Of a stretch of DNA of 64,000 nucleotides, positions 33,856-41,591 are shown in pieces. The position numbers and the translations under genes were made by a program. Origin of the DNA: Flammeovirgaceae bacterium SG7u.111 (GTDB taxonomy: Bacteria > Bacteroidota > Bacteroidia > Cytophagales > Flammeovirgaceae); the NCBI GenBank assembly GCA_034044135.1, contig CP139021.1, positions 5,905,635 to 5,969,634 on the forward strand. Direction: 5' to 3'. Position 1 is the stretch's first letter. The number at the start of each line of letters is the position of its first letter. Below the pieces are notes generated by a model. The model saw only the letters and a program-made list of their open reading frames with translations. It was not told where the DNA came from and ran no database searches.

Positions 33856-34599
33856 CTACCTATCCAGCCACTGCTTGAAATTTTGAACCCTTTCCCTTGC
33901 CACTACTACCTCCTCTTCCTCATATGAATTGATGATAATTTGTAGCCTTGAATTGGAATAGGCGATGATGTCTTTTATGAAGTGAAGATTGACGATAAAC
34001 TTTCTGGAAACTCGAAAGAAAACCGTAGTGTCTAGCATTTCTTCTACTTTGTCCATGGAATGATCCAATACAAATGACTTCCCATCTTTATCAAGCACAT
34101 AAGTAGCCTTGAATTTACTATAGACCAACTGGATATTTTTGGTTTCTACAAACCTCAGGTGCTCCCCTATTTTTACCAAAAAGCGTTCTTTTCCTTTCTT
34201 GGAAAAAGCATTTATTATAGCATCAAGCTCTAGCGGCTTTTGCTGACTGAAGTTGCTTTCAAACTTTCTAAGCGCTTTTTCTAGCTCTTCTGGATCAAGC
34301 GGTTTGAGCAAGTAGTCGATGGAGTTTTGCTTGAACGCCTTGAGGGCATATTCGTCGCAGGCAGTGGTGAAAATGACGGGGGCATTTACCGAAATCTGTT
34401 CGAATATCTCGAAGGAGTTTCCATCGGCAAGTTGGATATCCATGAACACCAGGTCGTAGTTGAGGCTTGGCAATGCCCGGCAAGTTGCCTCTACCGAATC
34501 GAACGTAGCGAGCATGATATAGGTAGGTTTAATCTCTGCAACCAACTTTTCCAATCGCCTTGCGGCAATTTCCTCGTCTTCTATTATCACAAATCTCAT
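33856..34599 (-). CDS. LytTR-family response regulator
   Basis: A 247-residue regulator beginning MRFVIIEDEEIAARRLEKLV. The receiver has phospho-acceptor Asp54 in DLVFMDIQLADGNSFEIF, Thr in VIFTTACDEYALKAF and Lys in YLLKPLDPEELEKAL. The LytTR domain starts near residue 140 with KERFLVKIGEHLRFVETKNI, continues YSKFKATYVLDKDGKSFVLD and TTVFFRVSRKFIVNLHFIKD, and ends QNFKQWLDR. Its start codon overlaps the kinase stop codon by 4 bp (ATGA arrangement), so translation is coupled. It is the second such regulator within 10 kb. The two share architecture but differ in sequence, so duplication was not recent. DNA targets are unknown. Confidence 0.92.
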   Translation of the reverse strand: MRFVIIEDEEIAARRLEKLVAEIKPTYIMLATFDSVEATCRALPSLNYDLVFMDIQLADGNSFEIFEQISVNAPVIFTTACDEYALKAFKQNSIDYLLKPLDPEELEKALRKFESNFSQQKPLELDAIINAFSKKGKERFLVKIGEHLRFVETKNIQLVYSKFKATYVLDKDGKSFVLDHSMDKVEEMLDTTVFFRVSRKFIVNLHFIKDIIAYSNSRLQIIINSYEEEEVVVARERVQNFKQWLDR

Positions 34600-35612
34600 A
34601 GCGAACTTTCAAGTTTTAACACTGGCAATTTCACCAAAAACACCTTTCCATCGTTGCTGATTTCCACAGGTGGTGCAGGAAGCAAAGAATACCTCGATTT
34701 AATATTTTCTAAACCAATTCCAGTACTGTCTTTCACCTTTTTCTCATGAATGGAATTAGTAACCGAGACAAATTCCCCATCCAGCACTAGCCGAACGGTA
34801 AGGGGATAATCTTTAGAAACCACGTTGTGCTTTATGGCATTTTCTACCAACAGTTGGATGGACAAAGGAGGCACAAATCCCTCCGTTTTTTTGGTATCCA
34901 ACTCCAACTGCAAATTCTCACCAAAGCGGATTTTTTGCAAAAAAACATAGTTTTCCAAAAAAGCTAGCTCCTCTTTCACTTCTACCAATTCCACCTCTCT
35001 GTTATCCAACACGTACCGATAAATCTCCGAGAGTTTCCGGATGAAAATCACGGCTTTCTTTTGGTCATCGTACACCAAAGAGCTGAGGGCATTGAGCGAA
35101 TTGAACAGGAAGTGTGGATTTACTTGGTTTTTGAGCGATTCGTACTGCGCTTTCAAGTTTTCATTTTTCAAGCGCTCTACGTTATAGAGCGCTTCCTTCC
35201 AGTTAAGGTAAAAAGCTCTTCCGTGCAAAAACATAGAGATAACTAAGGTGATTAGGATGGAAAAGATCAAAGTATTAATTCCAATTTCCTTAATGATACC
35301 ATCAACTGGATATCCTTTTACAAAATAGTAATATGAAATAATGATGGTAACAAGAGCCAATACTGTATAGGATACCGAAGTCACAATCCCTATTAGCACT
35401 CTCATTACTGGCTTCTCCAACCAACGTATTTTTATCCCGACCAAACTATTCACATAAGAATTCCCCTTGTAAAGAAACACCCAAATTAAAGCAGATACAA
35501 TTAGCTCATCTATCCCATCTCCAAAAAATATGGCATTGAATATGACTCCCACCACAGCAAGAATTACAATATCTCTTAGTTCTTTAAGGATGGTAGATCG
35601 GGCTAATTTCAT
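34596..35612 (-). CDS. LytS-family sensor histidine kinase
   Basis: A 338-residue membrane kinase with four hydrophobic segments within residues 15-130, a short coiled linker, then the PF06580 box ESLKNQVNPHFLFNSLNALS with His167 as the expected phosphorylation site. The ATPase part shows VPPLSIQLLVENAIKHNVVS (N box) and STGIGLENIKSRYSLLP (G box). Unlike the other kinase in this window it starts with a normal ATG. It overlaps its LytTR partner by 4 bp. No periplasmic sensing domain of any size is present, so sensing is likely through the membrane helices. The gene is preceded by one copy of the dispersed palindromic repeat family at 35.65-35.81 kb. Confidence 0.9.
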   Translation of the reverse strand: MKLARSTILKELRDIVILAVVGVIFNAIFFGDGIDELIVSALIWVFLYKGNSYVNSLVGIKIRWLEKPVMRVLIGIVTSVSYTVLALVTIIISYYYFVKGYPVDGIIKEIGINTLIFSILITLVISMFLHGRAFYLNWKEALYNVERLKNENLKAQYESLKNQVNPHFLFNSLNALSSLVYDDQKKAVIFIRKLSEIYRYVLDNREVELVEVKEELAFLENYVFLQKIRFGENLQLELDTKKTEGFVPPLSIQLLVENAIKHNVVSKDYPLTVRLVLDGEFVSVTNSIHEKKVKDSTGIGLENIKSRYSLLPAPPVEISNDGKVFLVKLPVLKLESSL

Positions 35613-35644
35613 CTGCTTTTCTTAGGTTTATATTTTATTGGAGT

Positions 35645-35810
35645 TAATCGCGGTTTGATAAGTATAGACTTTTCACCTTATAAAATGGCTTAGAGTTTCG
35701 GCTAAAGCCAATAATCGTTTTAACTTCCAAACGGGGCTTAAAAGCCCCGTCCAGTAATTTTTTATAGTAGTAAAGAGCTGAAAAACTCATTAAAACAAAC
35801 CGTGATATAC
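35645..35810. repeat. Dispersed palindromic repeat, copy A
   Basis: Core GGCTAAAGCC at 35700-35709, then CTTCCAAACGGGGC leading to palindrome 1, CGGGGCTTAAAAGCCCCG (35732-35749). Outer ends AATCGCGGTTTGAT (35645-35658) and ACAAACCGTGATAT (35796-35809) are near-complementary. The second internal palindrome seen in copy B is not recognisable here. It lies between two leftward genes. Confidence 0.7.
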
Positions 35811-35829
35811 TATATTACAATCTAGTTTT

Positions 35830-36483
35830 TTACTTGCCGCACATATCTATGTACTTTTTGGCACTTTCCATTCCCCAGGCAGGCATAATTGTCTTTTCTT
35901 GCCCCTGTTGCTTCTCAAATATAGCATAAGCCTTCTGAATGGTGGCACAAGCATCTTCAGTTCCTCCCCCGAAATATTCAGCTGAACCATACTGCATTTG
36001 CCCTAAAAATAGCATCGCACGAGGGTTTTGGGAATCTAACTTTAGTGCCTTTCCATACAATTGATTAATAACTGGAGGAAGCAAGGGACCTAAATTTTGT
36101 GGATCATTTCCTAATTTCAACATATTTATAAATCCCTTTAGGGCCAACACCTCAGAATTTTCCTCAATTTTTTCAGCACTTTCCAATACCTTCAAAGCTT
36201 TGTTGAATTCTTGATCTTTTTGTTTGACACCTTCCAAATTATTGGCAGCAAAGCTCATGGCAAAGGCTTGGTAATAGACTGGAAGCCATTCGTCAGTTTC
36301 TTTTTTAGCAATTCGCTCGAAGTAGTTTATTGCTTTTTGGAAATCGCCAGTAGCATGGCCTTCACCCAGCAATGCCTTCCCTTTCAAAATTGCAGTCTCG
36401 TATTTTGAAGACTGGGCAAAACAAGTGCTTGACAATAAGAAAAGAACAAAAAACACATTCAATACTAAAGCTACTTTTTTCAT
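35830..36483 (-). CDS. Exported TPR-like protein
   Basis: A 217-residue protein with a signal peptide, MKKVALVLNVFFVLFLLSST followed by CFAQ, then a chain of TPR-like helix pairs. Examples are YETAILKGKALLGEGHATGD, FQKAINYFERIAKKETDEWL, PVYYQAFAMSFAANNLEGVK and YGKALKLDSQNPRAMLFLGQ. The motif spacing (A at position 8, A/G at 20 of a 34-residue unit) fits about four TPRs. No catalytic motif is present. It lies 82 bp downstream of the TonB receptor gene on the same strand, so the two are probably an operon and this may be a periplasmic partner of the receptor. Function is not otherwise evident. Confidence 0.7.
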   Translation of the reverse strand: MKKVALVLNVFFVLFLLSSTCFAQSSKYETAILKGKALLGEGHATGDFQKAINYFERIAKKETDEWLPVYYQAFAMSFAANNLEGVKQKDQEFNKALKVLESAEKIEENSEVLALKGFINMLKLGNDPQNLGPLLPPVINQLYGKALKLDSQNPRAMLFLGQMQYGSAEYFGGGTEDACATIQKAYAIFEKQQGQEKTIMPAWGMESAKKYIDMCGK

Positions 36484-36565
36484 TTTGACTATGAGTTAAA
36501 GGGTTAAATTAAATTTCAGTAATTGATTTATCTTGTTGCTATAATTCTTGATTAGAACTCTTCCG

Positions 36566-38719
36566 CTACAATTCCTCCAATTTTTGGTTGGCACTGCGGC
36601 CTATGGTGACGAAACAGCCCAACACAAAAAACTGCTTGGCAGATAGTTTCATAGGCTCACTGGGGTAGTACCCGGTATCGTCTGGCTGCTCGCTAAACTG
36701 GTAGCCAAAGACTTGGTCTGCACTCAAAATATTGGAAGCCGATAGGTAGATGATCACATTTTGCTTAGGCAAATACGCCATATTAAAGCTCAGGTCATGG
36801 TAAGCCTTGGTCTTGCCCTCGTTAAAACCATCTTTGTTGAGGTCGTTGTAAGGCCTGCCCGAAGTGAAGGAATAGGTAAATCCTATTTGGCTTTTGAGCG
36901 TTGGTAGAAACTTCTTTACCACCAGAGAAAAATTATGCTCCGATGTAAAAGTAGGCATCGCTTTTACGGGGAAATCTCTGTAGAGGCGTTCCGATTTCAT
37001 CCACGAGTAACTTACCCAATAGTCTAGGCTTTTTGCTTCATTTCTATTTCTCCAAAAAAGCTCCGCCCCATATGCATAACCGTCTCCTTCGTTTCCATAA
37101 GTCTCGGCATCGTATTCATCTGCAAAGGTCAGCAGGTCATCGTACTTTTTGTAGTACCCTTCCAGTCTAAATATCTGATTGTGAACCACTCGCTGGTAGT
37201 TGAGCAAAATATGACTTGCTCGCTCCTGTTCGAGCTTATGAGAAAATCGGAGGAAATTTGTTGCAGGGTTTTGCAAGAAAACACCCGTTGCTAAAGAGAT
37301 TTGGTCGGTTGCGCTGAGTTTGTGAGCCAGTGACAAACGAGGTGAGAAAGTAGTTCCATCTAAATAAGATCCGTACTCGAATCGTCCACCTGCTTTCACC
37401 ACCCATTTCTCCGAAAAGTATTGACTCAACTCTACAAAAGCAGTAGAGATTGTATTTTGGAAATTCCCCAAAAGCTCCCTTTCGTCATCACTTACCAAGC
37501 GAGATTCGTAGTCTTGAAAATATAGCTCGGTACCTGCATTGAGGAGAGTCTGCGGTGTGAACTCATGACTGTATTTCAACTTTACATGAGAATTGAAGGA
37601 AGAAGTCCATTCGTTATTCTCATTAAAATACTTGTCATCTTCATTCAGACCGATAGAGCCACCTACATAAAGTACTCCTTTCGACCTAATAGGCGTTTCC
37701 CACACCGAATTGAAAAAAGCATTCTTGTTCGTCACTTTAATATGATCAAACCCCTGTTCGTTCAATAGGGTGGGCTGCTCCAGTTCAAAACCATTGGTAG
37801 AACCCATTGCCATCATCCGAATCTTCCCGCCATTTTCCAACTTCTTTTTGTAAGACAAAGTCCCATTCAAACTTTCACTCGCATTTATCCAGTTTACCCG
37901 CTGGGGAACTAGCTTTGTATAAGGATTCAAGTTGTTATAAGATAGCTCGGCATAAACCGATTCATCTTCAAAAGCTTGGTTGACAGCTACCGACGCCCCT
38001 ACCGACAAAAGCGATAACTCGACCGAGGGAACAGGATCGGGATCGGTAGAGTTTAAAGACAGCACCGAGGACAATGCCTGTCCATATTCTGCCGAATAGC
38101 CTCCTGTACTAAAGAAAGTCCCTTTGAACAAAAAAGGTGAAAAGCGGCTTCGGGAAGGCAAGCCCGTCACCGTGGTCGAATAGAAGTTGGATACCTCCAC
38201 TCCATCTACAAATGCCTTTACTTCCCTCGATTCTCCACCACGGACGAACAAACGACCACTTTCCCCTACCTTCTGCATACCTGGCAAAGTAGTGAGAGCG
38301 CCCACAATATCGGCACTCGCCCCGGCGGTCATTGCTATGTCCAAGCTCTTCAGCACTACCCCTTCTTTCTCGTCACTTGCCTCTAGTGAGCCTGCGGTAA
38401 TTGTCACAGCATCTACCGTATTAAATGCCTCTTTGAGCGTGATATTTACATACACAGAGTCGGAAATAGTGATACCTACTTTTTGGGTTTCATAACCGAT
38501 AAAGCTCACCACCAACACCTGCTTTCCTACTTCTTCTGTCTCAAATGCAAAAGTTCCATCTGGCTTGCTCGTACCGCCATCGTAGGTATTATCCAAATAT
38601 ACATTTGCCCCCACAAGGCTTTCCCCTTTTTCATCTGCCACATAGCCTTTTATAAGGACTTGGGCAGAAAGCAATTGAGCCGAAAAGATCACCAAGAAGA
38701 GAGGCAGTAAGTGTTTCAT
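36566..38719 (-). CDS. TonB-dependent outer-membrane receptor with N-terminal regulatory-like domain
   Basis: A 717-residue receptor. Signal peptide at residues 1-19 (MKHLLPLFLVIFSAQLLSA). A carboxypeptidase-regulatory-like domain at about 22-105 starts KGYVADEKGESLVGANVYLD and ends VNITLKEA. The plug domain at about 110-215 has LTTLPGMQKVGESGRLFVRG followed by GESREVKAFVDGVEVSNFYS. The rest is a 22-stranded barrel with alternating aromatic residues, including the C-terminal KQFFVLGCFVTIGRSANQK. TonB-coupled receptors import substrates such as siderophores, cobalamin or glycans. No SusD gene is adjacent, so a glycan-use system is not indicated. Only the TPR-like gene follows it. The substrate is unknown. 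The protein is slightly shorter than typical SusC-type receptors. Confidence 0.9.
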   Translation of the reverse strand: MKHLLPLFLVIFSAQLLSAQVLIKGYVADEKGESLVGANVYLDNTYDGGTSKPDGTFAFETEEVGKQVLVVSFIGYETQKVGITISDSVYVNITLKEAFNTVDAVTITAGSLEASDEKEGVVLKSLDIAMTAGASADIVGALTTLPGMQKVGESGRLFVRGGESREVKAFVDGVEVSNFYSTTVTGLPSRSRFSPFLFKGTFFSTGGYSAEYGQALSSVLSLNSTDPDPVPSVELSLLSVGASVAVNQAFEDESVYAELSYNNLNPYTKLVPQRVNWINASESLNGTLSYKKKLENGGKIRMMAMGSTNGFELEQPTLLNEQGFDHIKVTNKNAFFNSVWETPIRSKGVLYVGGSIGLNEDDKYFNENNEWTSSFNSHVKLKYSHEFTPQTLLNAGTELYFQDYESRLVSDDERELLGNFQNTISTAFVELSQYFSEKWVVKAGGRFEYGSYLDGTTFSPRLSLAHKLSATDQISLATGVFLQNPATNFLRFSHKLEQERASHILLNYQRVVHNQIFRLEGYYKKYDDLLTFADEYDAETYGNEGDGYAYGAELFWRNRNEAKSLDYWVSYSWMKSERLYRDFPVKAMPTFTSEHNFSLVVKKFLPTLKSQIGFTYSFTSGRPYNDLNKDGFNEGKTKAYHDLSFNMAYLPKQNVIIYLSASNILSADQVFGYQFSEQPDDTGYYPSEPMKLSAKQFFVLGCFVTIGRSANQKLEEL

Positions 38720-39127
38720 TGTTTTTCTAGTTTTGATAGTTCAAACATCACTAGAAAGAACCCTTTTGGAAACTTTATCTTACCGAACTGTTGAATAAGC
38801 CAGACGAGTTGTAATTCTTGGGGCGAGAGGGGGTTATTTGCTCTTAGCCATTATTTAAAATAGTATTTTATTTGGTTTTATTTGCACTTTACAAGTGCAT
38901 GCAGTAACATTTTATCAAAAAAAACATTAACAGATTAAACAGATTGCTTTTTAAATAAAAGCAAAATATTATTCCCACATACAATCAATATAAGAAATAA
39001 AATACTTTTTAAAAGTAAAAAAATCTACTCTTAATTTAATATTAGGTTCATCATACTATCATCGCTTCATTTTACTTTTGTCTTACCAAACAAACTATTT
39101 CAACTTAAACTAACAATACAAACACTG
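38720..39127. other. Divergent intergenic region between TonB receptor and sensor gene
   Basis: Strongly AT-rich, with no coding sequence. TACTTTTG at 39073-39080 matches the TAnnTTTG -7 consensus 47 bp upstream of the sensor gene start. No equally clear element was found for the TonB receptor on the other strand. No terminator-like hairpin was seen. Confidence 0.45.
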
Positions 39128-41290
39128 ATGAAAACCATCAAAGCAAAGATAAGAGCATCTTTTATCTTTATAATACTAGTCTCTGGGCTAGGGGGAGCTG
39201 CTTCGTATGTAGTTTCAGACAAGACCAATGCATTTCAAGAAAATAAAAACAATGTAGACAGGCTATTACTTAATTGGGCTGAAGCCAGAAAAAGCGAAAA
39301 AGAATTCATATTAAACGACAGAAAATCTATTGATTTTTTAGAAAAAGGAACAAGCCTATCGGTTGAAAAAAGCAAAGAACATACGCACAAATTCAACCAA
39401 GTTTTATCCGAACTTAAATCAAGTATTGCAGCAGAAGATGAATACGTGCTTTCAAAACTCACGATGGCAGGCAACCTCATGAATGAATATGAAAACACCT
39501 TTGAGGAACTAGTTAAAGAATTCCATCAAAGAGGGTTTAAAGACCACGGCCTGGAAGGAGAGATGAGAAGTTTTGTACATAACCTGCAAAAGGGTATTTC
39601 CAGCGAAGAAAAAGTATTTGCCCTTACCCTCCGAAAGCATGAGAAGGATTATATGCTCAGAAAAGATACCCGCTACATCCAAAAACTTCAAAATACCGCA
39701 AAGGAGTACAAGCGATACATTACAGAAAGTACAGCAGAGCACGCAACTGCTGAATACAAAGAACAAATGCTTGGCTATATATCAGCTTATGCGAATCAAT
39801 TCGATAAAATTGTAAAATCAGAATCGAAAATCGGATTTGTGGGGGAAAGAGGCCTCATATCCCAACTATCGGAAATTTCTACTGAAATACAACCTGTTGC
39901 AGATGAACTCCAGTTCCTTATCAATGCCAAAGTGGAAAGAGCTAAAGCCTATACCATGTTCTTTTTGCTCGCTTCGATAGGTATAATGATTCTAATAGGC
40001 GTGTTTATGACCATTTATTATGCCCGTATTATTTCCAACCCAATTAGTTGGCTAGATGGTAAAGTAAAAAGCTTTATCGAGAATAAGGAAAGTTTTGATA
40101 CTGAAGCGTTGAAAAGCTTGAACAAGGACGAAATAGGTAACCTGACCTATAGTTTTAAAGACCTCGCCATAAATATCAAATCCAACTTGCAAGACATTTC
40201 CGAAAAGAACAAAGCACTAGAACTAAAAAGTTTGGAAGATGAAAAAAGGAATTGGTCCAACGAGGGGTTGGCTCAGTTTGCCGATGTGATAAAAAGTAGC
40301 TTTAAAAGTTTAGATGACCTGGCGTTTGAAACACTTATGCTCTTGATAAAATACACAGGTAGTAACCAAGGAGGTATTTTTATTAAAAATGAAGAGCGAG
40401 ATGTAATGGAACTACAGGCTTCGTATGCCTACGACCGAAAAAAGTACTTAACAAAGGAAATTGAAAAAGGCGAAGGATTACTTGGAGCAGCTTGGCTTGA
40501 ACAAGATAAAATATATATGTCGGATATTCCTGATAACTATATAAATATCACTTCTGGTTTTGGGGATGCCAACCCCAATTATCTCCTTATTGTACCAGTG
40601 ATGACCGACAATAACGTAGAAGGACTCATCGAGCTTGCTGCTTTCAAAGACTTCGGACCTCATACCATTGAGCTAATTGAAAATATAGCGTCGAGGTTGG
40701 CTACTACAATTTCTTCGGTGAAAACCCAAAACCTCACCAATAGGCTTCTTGAAAAATCGAAGGTAATGACTGAACAGCTTCAAGCTAGTGAAGAAGAGTT
40801 GAGGCAAAACATGGAAGAGCTACAGTCCACCCAAGAAGAAATGTCAAGATCAAACGGTGAGCTTCAAGAAAAAATGGCGCAATACCAGCTTTATTACGAA
40901 TTGTACGACCATGTGCTATCTAGCTTTTTTGATGGCTTTATAGTAATTAACAAAGATTACAGTATAGAATATATAGACGATGCTTTCACCAAGCTTGGGT
41001 TCTTCAAAAAAGAGAACTTGATAGGACAACATATTGGAAAACTTTTCAATGGCAACCACTTAGCGATACATTTCCTTACAAATGCCGCAAATATGTACAG
41101 CTCAAGTAATGAAAACAAAGCACTCACCAATAAAATAACCCTTCATGATGAGCGAGGCAATGAATGGAATACCTATGTTACCGTTGTGGAAAAGAAGAAG
41201 AACGAGGAGAATGTCTATTGTATACTGTTTAGGCTTGGTTTGGATCCACAAAATAAGAGAGAAAAAAATATTCAACACATGATCAATTAA
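39128..41290 (+). CDS. Membrane sensor with helical periplasmic, HAMP, GAF and PAS domains but no output domain
   Basis: This 720-residue protein has a membrane helix at about residues 9-27, then a 240-residue helical periplasmic domain with two similar segments: ARKSEKEFILNDRKSIDFLE near 52 and LRKHEKDYMLRKDTRYIQKL near 163, resembling the helical bimodular (HBM) sensor pattern. The second membrane helix is MFFLLASIGIMILIGVFMTI, followed by a HAMP-like linker (YARIISNPISWLDGKV). A GAF domain covers about 375-535, then a coiled coil (QLQASEEELRQNMEELQSTQ) and a PAS domain at about 600-700 (FDGFIVINKDYSIEYIDDAF). It ends there: no kinase, GGDEF, phosphatase or methyl-accepting domain is present, so any output must pass through another protein. 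It is a single gene facing away from the TonB receptor. Confidence 0.82.
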   Translation: MKTIKAKIRASFIFIILVSGLGGAASYVVSDKTNAFQENKNNVDRLLLNWAEARKSEKEFILNDRKSIDFLEKGTSLSVEKSKEHTHKFNQVLSELKSSIAAEDEYVLSKLTMAGNLMNEYENTFEELVKEFHQRGFKDHGLEGEMRSFVHNLQKGISSEEKVFALTLRKHEKDYMLRKDTRYIQKLQNTAKEYKRYITESTAEHATAEYKEQMLGYISAYANQFDKIVKSESKIGFVGERGLISQLSEISTEIQPVADELQFLINAKVERAKAYTMFFLLASIGIMILIGVFMTIYYARIISNPISWLDGKVKSFIENKESFDTEALKSLNKDEIGNLTYSFKDLAINIKSNLQDISEKNKALELKSLEDEKRNWSNEGLAQFADVIKSSFKSLDDLAFETLMLLIKYTGSNQGGIFIKNEERDVMELQASYAYDRKKYLTKEIEKGEGLLGAAWLEQDKIYMSDIPDNYINITSGFGDANPNYLLIVPVMTDNNVEGLIELAAFKDFGPHTIELIENIASRLATTISSVKTQNLTNRLLEKSKVMTEQLQASEEELRQNMEELQSTQEEMSRSNGELQEKMAQYQLYYELYDHVLSSFFDGFIVINKDYSIEYIDDAFTKLGFFKKENLIGQHIGKLFNGNHLAIHFLTNAANMYSSSNENKALTNKITLHDERGNEWNTYVTVVEKKKNEENVYCILFRLGLDPQNKREKNIQHMIN

Positions 41291-41348
41291 GTACCTGACC
41301 AAAAGAAACCTAAAGAGTTGCGTGTTGAATTTCTTTGCTATTGAAAGC

Positions 41349-41487
41349 TTTAGTTTAGGCTAAAGCCAAATGTACTTATTTGCTAAACGGGGCTTAAAAG
41401 CCCCGCCTATTGAGTCTTTTATCACTAGCAACGGGTTTTAACCCGTTGTAAACCATTCTAATCAAAACGGCTTTAGCCCAAACTAAA
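41349..41487. repeat. Dispersed palindromic repeat, copy B (fullest copy, 139 bp)
   Basis: Terminal inverted repeats TTTAGTTTAGGCTAAAGCC (41349-41367) and GGCTTTAGCCCAAACTAAA (41469-41487) agree at 18 of 19 positions. Inside are two perfect palindromes: CGGGGCTTAAAAGCCCCG (41388-41405) and CAACGGGTTTTAACCCGTTG (41429-41448). It lies between convergent genes ending at 41290 and 41592. Confidence 0.8.
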
Positions 41488-41508
41488 TACCAGTTTATTG
41501 TACGGTTA

Positions 41509-41529
41509 CATTTGTCCACTTACTTAAAA
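41509..41529. repeat. 21-bp sequence, inverse copy of 12246-12266
   Basis: This lies 21 bp to the right of repeat copy B. CATTTGTCCACTTACTTAAA plus A is the exact complement of a stretch in the 12 kb palindrome island, preceded here by TTGTACGGTTA. Confidence 0.6.
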
Positions 41530-41537
41530 ACGAAACT

Positions 41538-41565
41538 AAAAAGCCGCAGATAAAAATCTGCGGCT
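41538..41565 (-). terminator. Intrinsic terminator of the FtsX-like permease gene
   Basis: AGCCGCAGAT (41542-41551) and ATCTGCGGCT (41556-41565) form a perfect 10-bp stem with a 4-nt loop. Read leftward a run of five T follows. It lies 26 bp past the stop at 41592. Confidence 0.88.
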
Positions 41566-41591
41566 AGTCTCTATTGAGTGGTAATAAAACC

